From Arthrobacter sp. UKPF54-2 (GTDB lineage Bacteria > Actinomycetota > Actinomycetes > Actinomycetales > Micrococcaceae): a stretch of 64,000 nucleotides of DNA. The DNA lies in contig NZ_CP040174.1 in NCBI RefSeq assembly GCF_007858535.1, positions 3,162,001-3,226,000 on the forward strand, in the 5' to 3' direction. The notes below the pieces were generated by a model. It was not told where the DNA came from, searched no databases, and was given only the letters and a program-made list of their open reading frames with translations. Of this stretch, positions 50,217-58,650 are shown piece after piece. The translations under genes and the position numbers were made by a program. Position 1 is the stretch's first letter. Each line of letters opens with the position of its first letter.

Positions 50217-51194
50217 TCAGAAGAGTGCGACCTTCGGCGTACGCGGAAAGATCTCGTCCAGTTCGGCGAGCTCCTTGGCGTCCGGCACCCAGGCGACGGC
50301 CTCGGCGTTCTGCCGGACCTGTTCGGGCCGGGTGGCGCCCGCGATCACGCTGCTGACCGAGGGCTGGGCGGCGAGCCAGGAGAAGGCCACCTGGATCTCG
50401 GTCAGGCCCCGATCGGCGGCAAAGGCGGAGAACGCACCCAGCTGCTTCCAGTCGGCGTCCTGGACCAGGTTGGTGCGGGTGTGGCTCAGGCGCGATCCCT
50501 CCGGCGCCTGGCCCGCGGAGTATTTGCCGGTGAGCAGGCCGTTGGCCAGCGGGAAGTAGGGCAGCACGCCCAGGCCGTAGGCTTCGGCGGCCGGGGTGAC
50601 CTCCAGCTCGGCGCGGCGGTCCAGCAGGTTGTAGTGGTTCTGGCTGGAGATGAAGCGTTCGCCGCCTTGGGCGCGGGCCACGAACTCGGCCTCGGCGATC
50701 TGCCAGCCGGCCCGGTTGGAGTGGCCGATGTAGCGGACCTTGCCGCTGGTCACAAGCTCATCAAGCGCCGCGAGGGTCTCGTCGATGGGCGTCAGCGGGT
50801 CCGGGGTGTGGAACTGGTACAGGTCGATCCAGTCGGTTCCGAGCCGGCGCAGGGAGGCCTCGGCGGCCTTGATGATGTAGCGGCGGGATCCCCGGGCGCC
50901 GAAGTCGTTGCCGTTGGTCCCGCGCATGTCCATGCCGAACTTGGTGCCGATCACGGCGTCGCCGCGGCGGGACCCGAGCGCCTTGCCGAGCATGGTTTCG
51001 CTGAGGCCGGGCTCCCGGCCGTAGGCGTCGGCGACGTCGAAGAAGGTGATGCCGGTGTCCAGGGCCGCATGCACGACGGCGTCGGTGCCCTCCTGCGTCT
51101 CGGTGGCGGTATTAGCCCGGCCCAGGTTGTTGCAGCCAAGTCCCACGACAGAGACAGTCAGTCCGGAATTTCCTACGCGGCGGTATTCAGTCAT
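50217..51194 (-). CDS. Aldo/keto reductase
   Basis: A 325-residue NADPH-dependent aldo/keto reductase barrel. Catalytic-type residues appear in DVADAYGREPGLSE (Asp and Tyr), TKFGMD (Lys) and LYQFHTPDP (His), with a C-terminal cofactor pocket SVIAGATRPEQV. The family is broad and the substrate is unknown. The ATG at 51194 begins MTEYRRVGNSGLTVS, standard for the family; longer extensions upstream have no support. Its stop codon overlaps the possible CTG start of the nucleoside hydrolase. Confidence 0.9.
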   Translation of the reverse strand: MTEYRRVGNSGLTVSVVGLGCNNLGRANTATETQEGTDAVVHAALDTGITFFDVADAYGREPGLSETMLGKALGSRRGDAVIGTKFGMDMRGTNGNDFGARGSRRYIIKAAEASLRRLGTDWIDLYQFHTPDPLTPIDETLAALDELVTSGKVRYIGHSNRAGWQIAEAEFVARAQGGERFISSQNHYNLLDRRAELEVTPAAEAYGLGVLPYFPLANGLLTGKYSAGQAPEGSRLSHTRTNLVQDADWKQLGAFSAFAADRGLTEIQVAFSWLAAQPSVSSVIAGATRPEQVRQNAEAVAWVPDAKELAELDEIFPRTPKVALF

Positions 51195-51270
51195 GGGATT
51201 CAGCCTATAACGGCCGACGGCGGCACCGCGGCAGCGTGGCGCCAAGGCCGTGCGGACCGCCCCGGCACCC

Positions 51271-51489
51271 CTACCCTGCAGGCAGTTCAAGTCCGCGTTC
51301 GTCCAGGGCATCCTCAAGCTGGGCCAGGGTCCGCGGGCAGACGCCCGGCATCCCGGCCAGCCGGCGCCGGCCAAGCCGCACGAGGTGTTCGAGCGTTTCC
51401 ACGCCCGCGTGCGCGAGGGACTTCCGGGCCGGGGCCGCCAGTCCGGCGGGAAGTGGAGTGCTGCCGGGTCGAGGGGTTTTTCGCGTCAT
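51271..51489 (-). CDS. Small helix-hairpin-helix protein (RpoA C-terminal-domain-like)
   Basis: A 72-residue basic protein. After a Thr/Pro/Arg-rich start, residues 15-70 read LAAPARKSLAHAGVETLEHL, then MPGVCPRTLAQLEDALDERG. This is the helix-hairpin-helix pattern of the alpha-CTD of RNA polymerase and of small actinobacterial DNA-binding proteins. The usual G-V-G turn is G-V-C here. Transcription is toward the aldo/keto reductase gene. A DNA-binding role is plausible but not proven. Confidence 0.65.
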   Translation of the reverse strand: MTRKTPRPGSTPLPAGLAAPARKSLAHAGVETLEHLVRLGRRRLAGMPGVCPRTLAQLEDALDERGLELPAG

Positions 51490-51570
51490 TGCGTTGCCTT
51501 CCTGTCGCTTGCCCCCAAAACTGGTGTGAGCCGTGTCCGGCTCCCTGCAGGTACTCTCCAGGCCCCGTGC

Positions 51571-52128
51571 CTAGAGCGTGAAGCTGTTGGCCGGTTTGGC
51601 CGAGTGCTTCAGTTTGAAGTCCGTCCCGCCGAACGGAGCGGCGCCGATGCTGAGCTTGGTGAAGTCCAGGTCCTCGCCGCGGATGCAGACCTTGATCGCG
51701 TTGACCGTCTTGTTGACCTCCGGGGTAAGGCAGAAGATGTTGAGCTTGGCGTCGGAGAATTCGGAGCGGTCCACCACGCCGAGCCCGCGCCACGCCAGGT
51801 GGCTGATCAGGGCGTCCTTGGCCTTCTCCTCGAGGTAGCGGTCGCGGCTGGTGCCGTCCTTGGTCTTGAGCGCGTACTGCGCCACCACCCAGAACTGCTC
51901 CTCATCCGGAATCTCGGCGTAGCCGTCCTCGGTGCACTGCGCGGCGAAGGCTTCCATCAGGCCCTCCCCCGCGGCCGCGTCGGCGGCTTCGGTCTCCTCG
52001 GTGGTGCTCTGGTGCCCCACGACACCGTGGTTCATCACGAACTCGTGGTACTCCTCGTCAATCCAGGCTTCCCTGAAGTGCAGGACTCCCTCGTCGTCGC
52101 GCTTGTAAACCCGGATAATGCCGCTCAT
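51571..52128 (-). CDS. Conserved hypothetical protein
   Basis: A 185-residue soluble protein beginning MSGIIRVYKRDDEGVLHFREAWIDEEY, acidic overall. The middle contains EEQFWVVAQYALKTKDGTSRDRYLEEKAKDALISHLAWRGLG, split here by segments, and the end reads AAPFGGTDFKLKHSAKPANSFTL. I recognise no catalytic motif. It has a clear ATG with AGGGAC upstream and good codon usage for the genome. It stands between dxs and the small HhH gene, in the same direction. Function unknown. Confidence 0.8.
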   Translation of the reverse strand: MSGIIRVYKRDDEGVLHFREAWIDEEYHEFVMNHGVVGHQSTTEETEAADAAAGEGLMEAFAAQCTEDGYAEIPDEEQFWVVAQYALKTKDGTSRDRYLEEKAKDALISHLAWRGLGVVDRSEFSDAKLNIFCLTPEVNKTVNAIKVCIRGEDLDFTKLSIGAAPFGGTDFKLKHSAKPANSFTL

Positions 52129-52222
52129 GGCTGTCCCTTCGTAAACCGTCCGCGGCGGGTGCCGGCGAAGGGTGGTTGTGGTGCCTTGACGGCGTGGTCG
52201 TTCCGGTCCAACGTCGGGACTC

Positions 52223-54196
52223 TCACAGGATCGGCAGGCTGCCGGTGCTGGGGTGCGCCTGACCGGGCAGCGGCCGCGCGAACGGCACCTTGGTCCCGAG
52301 GACCTGGGCGACGACGTCGTGGGTGATCTGCTGGGCGGTCAGTCCGACGCGCTCCAGCACCTGGCTGCGGCTCCCGTGGTCCAGGAACTCCACCGGGAGG
52401 CCCACCTCGTTGAGCGCGGTGTCCACCCCGGCGGCCCGCATTTCCTGCCGGATCCGGGAGCCGACGCCGCCGGCCCGGACGCCGTCCTCGATGCAGATGA
52501 CGAGGCGGTGGTGCGAGGCGAGGGCGATCACGGACTTCGGGACCGGCAGGACCCAGCGCGGGTCCACCACCGTGGAGCTGATGCCCTGGGCGCCGAGGCG
52601 GTTGGAGACGTCGAGGGCGAGTTCGGACATCGCGCCGACGCTGACGATCAGGACGTCGTTGTCGCTGGACCCGGCGGGCCGCCGGGCCAGCACGTCGACG
52701 CCGTCGCTGAGCCGTTCGAGTGCTTCCACTTCGGCCCCGACGGTTCCCTTGGAGTAGCGGATCACGGTGGGGGCGTCCTCGACGGCGACCGCCTCGCGCA
52801 GTTCCTCGCGCAGCCGGGTGGCGTCGCGCGGCGCGGCCAGGTGCAGGCCGGGAACGATCTGCACCATGGCCATATCCCACATGCCGTGGTGGCTGGCGCC
52901 GTCGGGCCCGGTGACCCCGGCCCGGTCCAGCACCACGGTCACACCGGCCTTGTGCAGCGCGACGTCCATCAGCAGCTGGTCGAAGGCACGGTTCAGGAAG
53001 GTGGCATAGACCGCCACCACAGGGTGCAGGCCGCCGAAAGCCATGCCCGCAGCGGAGGTGAGGGCGTGCTGCTCGGCGATGCCGACGTCGAACACCCTGT
53101 CCGGGTGGCGGGCAGCGAACTTGTGCAGCCCGACCGGGATCAGCATGGCTCCGGTGATGCCGACGATGTCCTTGCGCTCGTCCGCGATGTCGGCGATCTC
53201 ATCGGCGAACACCGAGGTCCAGGACTTCGCGCCGCCGGCCTCGGTGGGCTCGCCGGTTTCCGGGTCGATGATCCCGACGGCGTGGAACTGGTCCGCCTCA
53301 TGGGCGCGGGCCGGCGCGTAGCCGTGGCCCTTCTCGGTCATGGCGTGGACGATCACCGGGCCGGCGTAGTTCCTGGCTGTGGACAGTGCGTGCTCCATGG
53401 CCTGGAGGTTGTGGCCGTCCACCGGGCCGATGTACTTCATGCCCAGGTCCTCGAACATGCCCTGCGGCGCCCACCAGTCCTTGATGCCCTTTTTCATGGC
53501 GTGCAGGCTCTTGTAGGTGAACTGTCCCACCGGGCCGCCGCTCTGCAGCCGCTTCTTCCACCAGTCGAGGGCGCCTTCGTAGGCGGGCGCGGCGCGGAGC
53601 GAATCGATGGTGGGGCGCAGCGAGGCGAGGTAGTCGGCGACACCGCCGACGGTCGGGGCGTAGGAGCGGCCGTTGTCGTTGACCACGATCACCACGCGGC
53701 GCTTCTTGTCCGCGGCGATGTTGTTGATGGCCTCCCAGGCCATCCCGCCGGTCAGGGCGCCGTCGCCGACGACGGCGATCACGTACCGGTCGCCGTCGCC
53801 GGTGAGCCGGCGGGCGCGGGAAATCCCGTCGGCCCAGGACAGCGAGGAGGAAGCGTGCGAGCTTTCGACGATGTCGTGCTCGGATTCGCCGCGGTCCGGG
53901 TAGCCGGAGAGCCCGCCCTGCTGCCGGAGCGTGCTGAAATCCTGGCGGCCGGTAAGGAGCTTATGCACGTACGACTGGTGGCCGGTGTCGAAGACGATGC
54001 TGTCGCGGGGGGAATCGAAGATCCGGTGCACCGCGATGGTCAGTTCAACGACGCCGAGGTTCGGCCCGAGGTGGCCTCCCGTCTGGGAAACGTTGCCGAT
54101 CAGGAACTCCCTGACCTCGGCTGCCAGCTGTTCCAGCTGCGCCTCGGACAACTTGCTCAGGTCCTGCGGACTCCGGATGGTCTCCAAGATTCCCAA
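52223..54196 (-). CDS. dxs: 1-deoxy-D-xylulose-5-phosphate synthase
   Basis: Thiamine-diphosphate enzyme making DXP from pyruvate and glyceraldehyde 3-phosphate, first step of the MEP isoprenoid pathway. From the TTG start it has 657 residues. It shows [32 protein letters not shown] (the ThDP GDG motif), the [15 protein letters not shown] segment and [11 protein letters not shown] near the end. TTG at 54196 is preferred over ATG 54223 because AGGAGG lies 5 nt before it and homologues begin MGILETI. Confidence 0.95.
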   Translation of the reverse strand: MGILETIRSPQDLSKLSEAQLEQLAAEVREFLIGNVSQTGGHLGPNLGVVELTIAVHRIFDSPRDSIVFDTGHQSYVHKLLTGRQDFSTLRQQGGLSGYPDRGESEHDIVESSHASSSLSWADGISRARRLTGDGDRYVIAVVGDGALTGGMAWEAINNIAADKKRRVVIVVNDNGRSYAPTVGGVADYLASLRPTIDSLRAAPAYEGALDWWKKRLQSGGPVGQFTYKSLHAMKKGIKDWWAPQGMFEDLGMKYIGPVDGHNLQAMEHALSTARNYAGPVIVHAMTEKGHGYAPARAHEADQFHAVGIIDPETGEPTEAGGAKSWTSVFADEIADIADERKDIVGITGAMLIPVGLHKFAARHPDRVFDVGIAEQHALTSAAGMAFGGLHPVVAVYATFLNRAFDQLLMDVALHKAGVTVVLDRAGVTGPDGASHHGMWDMAMVQIVPGLHLAAPRDATRLREELREAVAVEDAPTVIRYSKGTVGAEVEALERLSDGVDVLARRPAGSSDNDVLIVSVGAMSELALDVSNRLGAQGISSTVVDPRWVLPVPKSVIALASHHRLVICIEDGVRAGGVGSRIRQEMRAAGVDTALNEVGLPVEFLDHGSRSQVLERVGLTAQQITHDVVAQVLGTKVPFARPLPGQAHPSTGSLPIL

Positions 54197-54268
54197 CGGC
54201 CCCTCCTTGCGGGTAGTAGACATGCCTTTTAACTCTAACGCCTTCGGACCGGGCCGGGTGCCGGAAAC

Positions 54269-54310
54269 GGGGAAAGCCCCGGTCCGTCGGTGACGGGCCG
54301 GGGCTTTCCC
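54269..54310 (-). terminator. Strong inverted repeat between acnA and dxs
   Basis: GGGAAAGCCCCGG and CCGGGGCTTTCCC pair perfectly over 13 bp around a loop of about 15 nt, just after the acnA stop. The T-rich part is inside the stem. It probably separates aconitase from dxs. Confidence 0.65.
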
Positions 54311-54330
54311 GTGGTGCTGCCGGTCGGGGC

Positions 54331-57144
54331 CTAGTTGGCCGAGATCTGGCGCAGCACGTACTGCAGGATGCCGCCGTTGCGGTAGTAGTCGGCTTCACCC
54401 GGGGTGTCGATGCGCAGGACCGCGTCGAACGAGGTGGTGGAGCCGTCTTCGGCCGTGGCAGTGACCTTGAGGGTCTTCGGCGTGGTGCCTTCGTTGAGGG
54501 CGGTGACACCCTCAACGGCGAAGGTTTCCGTGCCGGTCAGGCCCAGGCTGGCGGCGTTCTGGCCGGCCGGGTACTGCAGCGGCAGGACGCCCATGCCGAT
54601 CAGGTTGGAGCGGTGGATGCGCTCGTAGCTTTCCGCGATGACAGCCTTGACACCCAGCAGTGCGGTGCCCTTGGCGGCCCAGTCACGGGACGAGCCGGAG
54701 CCGTACTCCTTGCCGGCCAGGACAACCAGCGGGGTGCCGGCGGCCTGGTAGTTCTGCGCGGCGTCGTAGACATAGGCCTGCGGGCCGTCGGCCTGGGTGA
54801 AGTCGCGGGTGAAGCCGCCCTCGACGCCTTCCAGGAGCTGGTTCTTGATCCGGATGTTGGCGAAGGTGCCGCGGATCATGACTTCGTGGTTGCCACGGCG
54901 TGAGCCGTAGGAGTTGAAGTCCTTGCGCTCCACACCGTTGGCCAGCAGGTACTGGCCGGCCGGGGTGTCGGACTTGAAGGAACCGGCCGGGGAGATGTGG
55001 TCCGTGGTGACGGAATCGCCGAGCTTGAGCAGCACACGCGCCCCGGTGATGTCCTGCACGGGCTCCGGCTGCGCCTGCATGCCCTCGAAGTACGGGGGCT
55101 TCCGGACGTAGGTGGACTTCTCGTCCCAGGCGAACGTGTCGCCGGCCGGGGTGTCGAGTGCCTTCCAGCGCTCGTCGCCCTCGAAGACACCCTCGTAGCC
55201 GCGGGCGAACATGCCCTTGTCAATCGAGGAGTCGATGACCTGCTGGACCTCTACCGGGTTCGGCCAGATGTCCTTCAGGAAGACGTCGTTGCCAGCCTCG
55301 TCCTGGCCCAGCGCGTCGTTTTCGAAGTCGAAGTCCATGGTGCCGGCCAGGGCGTACGCGATGACCAGCGGCGGGGAGGCCAGGTAGTTCATCTTGACGT
55401 CCGGGTTGATCCGGCCTTCGAAGTTGCGGTTGCCGGAGAGCACGGCCGTGACGGAAAGGTCGTTGGCCTGGATGGCCTCGGAGATTTCGGCGTCGAGCGG
55501 GCCGGAGTTGCCGATGCAGGTCGCGCAGCCGTAACCGACGATGTAGAAGCCGAGCTTCTCCAGGTACGGGGTCAGTCCCGACTTGTTGTAGTAGTCGGTG
55601 ACAACCTTGGACCCGGGGGCCACGGAGGTCTTGACCCACGGCTTGGAGGTCAGGCCCTTGTCCACGGCGTTGCGGGCCAGCAGGGCTGCGGCGAGCATCA
55701 CGGACGGGTTGGACGTGTTGGTGCAGGAGGTGATCGAGGCGATCGACACCGCGCCGTGGTCCAGTTCGAACTCGCGGCCGTCGGCGGTCTTGACCGCGAC
55801 GGTCTTGGACGGGCGGCCGTTGGACTTCGGGCCGTGCGCGTGCGGCGCCTGGTCGGTGAGGTGCGTGCCGGAGGCGGTGAAGGACGGGGCGTCCGACGCC
55901 GGGAAGCTCTCGTCGATCGCTTCGTCCAGGCTGCCGTCGGCGAGGTCTTCCTTCACGTAGTTGCGCAGGTCCTCGCGGAACTGGGCCTTCGATTCGGTGA
56001 GGATGATGCGGTCCTGCGGGCGCTTCGGGCCGGAGATCGACGGGACAACGGTCGAGAGGTCCAGCTCGAGGTACTCGGAGAACTTGATCTCGCGGGAAGG
56101 GTCGTGCCAGAGGCCCTGTTCCTTCGCGTAGGACTCCACGAGGGCAACGTTCTCGTCGGACCGGCCGGTGAGGCGCAGGTAGTCGAGGGTGACGTCGTCG
56201 ATCGGGAACATCGCGGCGGTGGAGCCGAATTCGGGGCTCATGTTGCCGATGGTGGCGCGGTTGGCCAGCGGCACGGCCGCGACGCCTTCGCCGTAGAATT
56301 CCACGAACTTGCCGACCACACCGTGCTGGCGCAGCTGCTCGGTGATGGTGAGCACAACGTCGGTGGCGGTGGCGCCGGCCGGGATGGACCCGGTCAGCTT
56401 GAAGCCCACGACGCGCGGGATCAGCATGGAGACGGGCTGGCCGAGCATGGCAGCTTCGGCTTCGATGCCGCCGACGCCCCAGCCGAGCACGCCCAGGCCG
56501 TTGACCATGGTGGTGTGCGAGTCGGTGCCGACGCAGGTGTCCGGGTAGGCCCGGAGCACGCCGTCAACTTCACGGGTCATGACGGTGCGGGCCAGGTATT
56601 CGATGTTGACCTGGTGCACGATGCCGGTTCCCGGCGGGACGACCTTGAAGTCGTCGAACGCGGTCTGGCCCCAGCGAAGGAACTGGTACCGCTCGCCGTT
56701 GCGCTGGTACTCGATCTCCATGTTGCGCTCCAGTGCGCCGGAGTTGCCGAAGGCGTCGATCTGCACGGAGTGGTCGATGACCATTTCCGCCGGTGCCAGC
56801 GGGTTGACCCGCTTGGGGTCGCCGCCGAGTTCCTTGACGGCCTCACGCATGGTGGCGAGGTCAACAACGCAGGGCACGCCAGTGAAGTCCTGCATGATCA
56901 CGCGCGCCGGCGTGAACTGGATTTCAGTGTCGGGCTCGGCGTTGGGATCCCAACCGGCCAGTGCGCGGACGTGATCGGCCGTGATGTTGGCGCCGTCCTC
57001 GGTCCTCAACAGGTTTTCAAGCAATACCTTGAGGCTGAACGGAAGGTTTTCTGCACCTTCAACGGAGTTCAACCGGAAAATTTCGTATTCGGTACCGGCT
57101 ACATTAAGTTTGCCTTTTGAACCGAAGCTGTCCACAATGCTCAT
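54331..57144 (-). CDS. acnA: Aconitate hydratase A
   Basis: Isomerises citrate to isocitrate with a [4Fe-4S] cluster. The 937-residue AcnA/IRP-type protein has cluster cysteines in TSCTNTSNP and [13 protein letters not shown], and [34 protein letters not shown] and the C-terminal swivel domain with [10 protein letters not shown] and [13 protein letters not shown] linker of about 30 residues near 410-440 ([17 protein letters not shown]) is longer than in E. coli. AGAGGAG lies ahead of the ATG. Upstream is a perfect 20-bp palindrome resembling a DtxR/IdeR iron box, overlapping the predicted promoter. Confidence 0.96.
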   Translation of the reverse strand: MSIVDSFGSKGKLNVAGTEYEIFRLNSVEGAENLPFSLKVLLENLLRTEDGANITADHVRALAGWDPNAEPDTEIQFTPARVIMQDFTGVPCVVDLATMREAVKELGGDPKRVNPLAPAEMVIDHSVQIDAFGNSGALERNMEIEYQRNGERYQFLRWGQTAFDDFKVVPPGTGIVHQVNIEYLARTVMTREVDGVLRAYPDTCVGTDSHTTMVNGLGVLGWGVGGIEAEAAMLGQPVSMLIPRVVGFKLTGSIPAGATATDVVLTITEQLRQHGVVGKFVEFYGEGVAAVPLANRATIGNMSPEFGSTAAMFPIDDVTLDYLRLTGRSDENVALVESYAKEQGLWHDPSREIKFSEYLELDLSTVVPSISGPKRPQDRIILTESKAQFREDLRNYVKEDLADGSLDEAIDESFPASDAPSFTASGTHLTDQAPHAHGPKSNGRPSKTVAVKTADGREFELDHGAVSIASITSCTNTSNPSVMLAAALLARNAVDKGLTSKPWVKTSVAPGSKVVTDYYNKSGLTPYLEKLGFYIVGYGCATCIGNSGPLDAEISEAIQANDLSVTAVLSGNRNFEGRINPDVKMNYLASPPLVIAYALAGTMDFDFENDALGQDEAGNDVFLKDIWPNPVEVQQVIDSSIDKGMFARGYEGVFEGDERWKALDTPAGDTFAWDEKSTYVRKPPYFEGMQAQPEPVQDITGARVLLKLGDSVTTDHISPAGSFKSDTPAGQYLLANGVERKDFNSYGSRRGNHEVMIRGTFANIRIKNQLLEGVEGGFTRDFTQADGPQAYVYDAAQNYQAAGTPLVVLAGKEYGSGSSRDWAAKGTALLGVKAVIAESYERIHRSNLIGMGVLPLQYPAGQNAASLGLTGTETFAVEGVTALNEGTTPKTLKVTATAEDGSTTSFDAVLRIDTPGEADYYRNGGILQYVLRQISAN

Positions 57145-57197
57145 CGCAGGACTCCTCTCGCAACAGTTTCATCTTTGTCGCGCCGCAGACCCCTTGC

Positions 57198-57217
57198 TAG
57201 TTAGGCCAGCCTAACTA
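57198..57217 (-). promoter_or_regulatory. Perfect 20-bp palindrome upstream of acnA, iron-box-like
   Basis: TAGTTAGGCCAGCCTAACTA reads the same on both strands apart from the central CA/TG. Its inner TTAGGnnAGCCTAA agrees with the first 14 positions of the DtxR/IdeR consensus except for two bases. It lies 54 nt from the acnA ATG. A TTGAGA (57235-57240) 17 nt from TAGTTA (57212-57217) provides a candidate promoter, so the box would cover the -10 to +1 region. Confidence 0.6.
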
Positions 57218-57229
57218 AGACATGAGTGA

Positions 57230-57254
57230 TGATTTCTCAACAGTGATTTCTCAA
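57230..57254. repeat. Two 11-bp direct repeats upstream of acnA
   Basis: TGATTTCTCAA occurs at 57230-57240 and 57244-57254, a 14-bp period. On the minus strand each copy contains TTGAGA. The repeats sit just upstream of the palindrome and may be duplicated -35 elements or sites for a second regulator. Confidence 0.5.
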
Positions 57255-57303
57255 AAGTGACTGCAATGCGCGATGTCGGACTACTCCGCCCATCCTAGTG
57301 GCC

Positions 57304-58650
57304 TCAGCCCCGGGGAGTCAGTAACGCCACAGTCTCCAGGTGGTGGGTGTGCGGGTACAGGTCGAAGGCGCGCAGTCCCGCCAGGGCCCAGCCGGCCTGC
57401 TGGAAGTACCCCACGTCCCGCGCGAACGACGCCGGATCGCAGGAGACATACGCGATGGCGCGGGGCTGGGACGCCACCAGCTGGTTCACGACCGCCTTGC
57501 CGGCACCGGCCCGGGGCGGGTCCAGGAGCAGGGCGTCGAAGCTGCGGGGCTGCTGCCGCAGCACGCGTTCGACCTTGCCCTGGATGATGTCGACCTGGGG
57601 CGCGCCGTGCAGGTTCTTCCGCGCATCCCGGCTGGTGCCCGGCGCCCCTTCCACGGACAGCACGGACCCGGTGACGCCGACGGCGTCGGCCAGCGGCGCG
57701 GTGAAGAGCCCGGCGCCGGCGTAGAGGTCCGCCACCACCGACCCGGCGGCAAGGTAGCCGCCCTCGTGCAGGAAGCCGGTGACGGCCCCCACCAGCGTCT
57801 CCGGGGCGTCGCGGTGGATCTGCCAGAACCCGTCGCCGGTGACACGGTACTCGTGCCCGGCTGCGGTTTCCTGCACCCAGGTGCGGCCGCGCAACTGCGT
57901 CACGGCGCCCGTGCCGGGGTCAACGGCCGCCACCGAAACATCATCCGGCAGCTGGGCCGCAATGGCGCCGAGCCGCTTGGCCCGGGTTCCGGCGGACGGG
58001 ACCAGGAGCACCAGCGGCCGGGAGCCGTTGGCCGGGGCTGCGACCTCCACCCGCTCGATGCCCTGCAGGTCGATGTCCCAGAGTTTGAGGGCGTTGATTG
58101 CTTCGACGGCCAGCGGCATCTCGCGGACCGGGAACACGGCGTCGGAGCGGTGCGCGTGCATGCCCAGCTTCCCCCCGGTCGTCACGGCGAAGCCCGCCCG
58201 GGTCCGCCAGGCCAGGCCGGTGCCGGCGGCGCCGGCCGCCTCCCCCACCGCTTCGACCGGAACGGAAAGTTCGACGCCGGCGAGCCGGTGCAGTTGATCG
58301 GCCAGGACCTCGGCTTTGAGGCTGCGCTGGCGCTCCAGCGCGACGTGCCCCAGCTCGGCGCCGCCGACCGGCGGGTGGCCGTGGGACCAGGCCCGCTGCG
58401 CGTCGGCCGCGTGCCAGAAGTGCTCCACCCGGTCCGGTGAGGGCTCCAGCACCTCGACGACGTCGGCACGCCAGAACTTGGCGGATTCGCCGTCGTCGGT
58501 CAACCGGATCCGGACCTTTTCGCCGGGGATGCCGTGCCGGACGAAGATCACCCGGCCCTCGTGCCGGGCCACGCAGTGGCCGCCGTGGGCGACCGGGCCG
58601 ACGTCGACAATCAGCTCGGTGCGGGCGGGGGTCCGGGTGTCGGTGCTCAT
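57304..58650 (-). CDS. TrmA/RlmD-type 23S rRNA or tRNA (uracil-C5) methyltransferase
   Basis: A 448-residue SAM enzyme: a TRAM domain at the N-terminus (ELIVDVGPVAHGGHCVARHEGRVIFVRHG split over 12-40), then a methyltransferase core with DLYAGAGLFTAPLA, LLLDPPRAGAG and the nucleophile cysteine in YVSCDPASFARD. The four cysteines that usually bind a [4Fe-4S] cluster in RlmD are not seen; that region reads HFWHAADAQRAWSHGHPPVGG. This cluster-less form is common in actinobacteria as I recall. RNA target unknown. Start overlaps the APC permease stop by 4 nt. Confidence 0.88.
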   Translation of the reverse strand: MSTDTRTPARTELIVDVGPVAHGGHCVARHEGRVIFVRHGIPGEKVRIRLTDDGESAKFWRADVVEVLEPSPDRVEHFWHAADAQRAWSHGHPPVGGAELGHVALERQRSLKAEVLADQLHRLAGVELSVPVEAVGEAAGAAGTGLAWRTRAGFAVTTGGKLGMHAHRSDAVFPVREMPLAVEAINALKLWDIDLQGIERVEVAAPANGSRPLVLLVPSAGTRAKRLGAIAAQLPDDVSVAAVDPGTGAVTQLRGRTWVQETAAGHEYRVTGDGFWQIHRDAPETLVGAVTGFLHEGGYLAAGSVVADLYAGAGLFTAPLADAVGVTGSVLSVEGAPGTSRDARKNLHGAPQVDIIQGKVERVLRQQPRSFDALLLDPPRAGAGKAVVNQLVASQPRAIAYVSCDPASFARDVGYFQQAGWALAGLRAFDLYPHTHHLETVALLTPRG

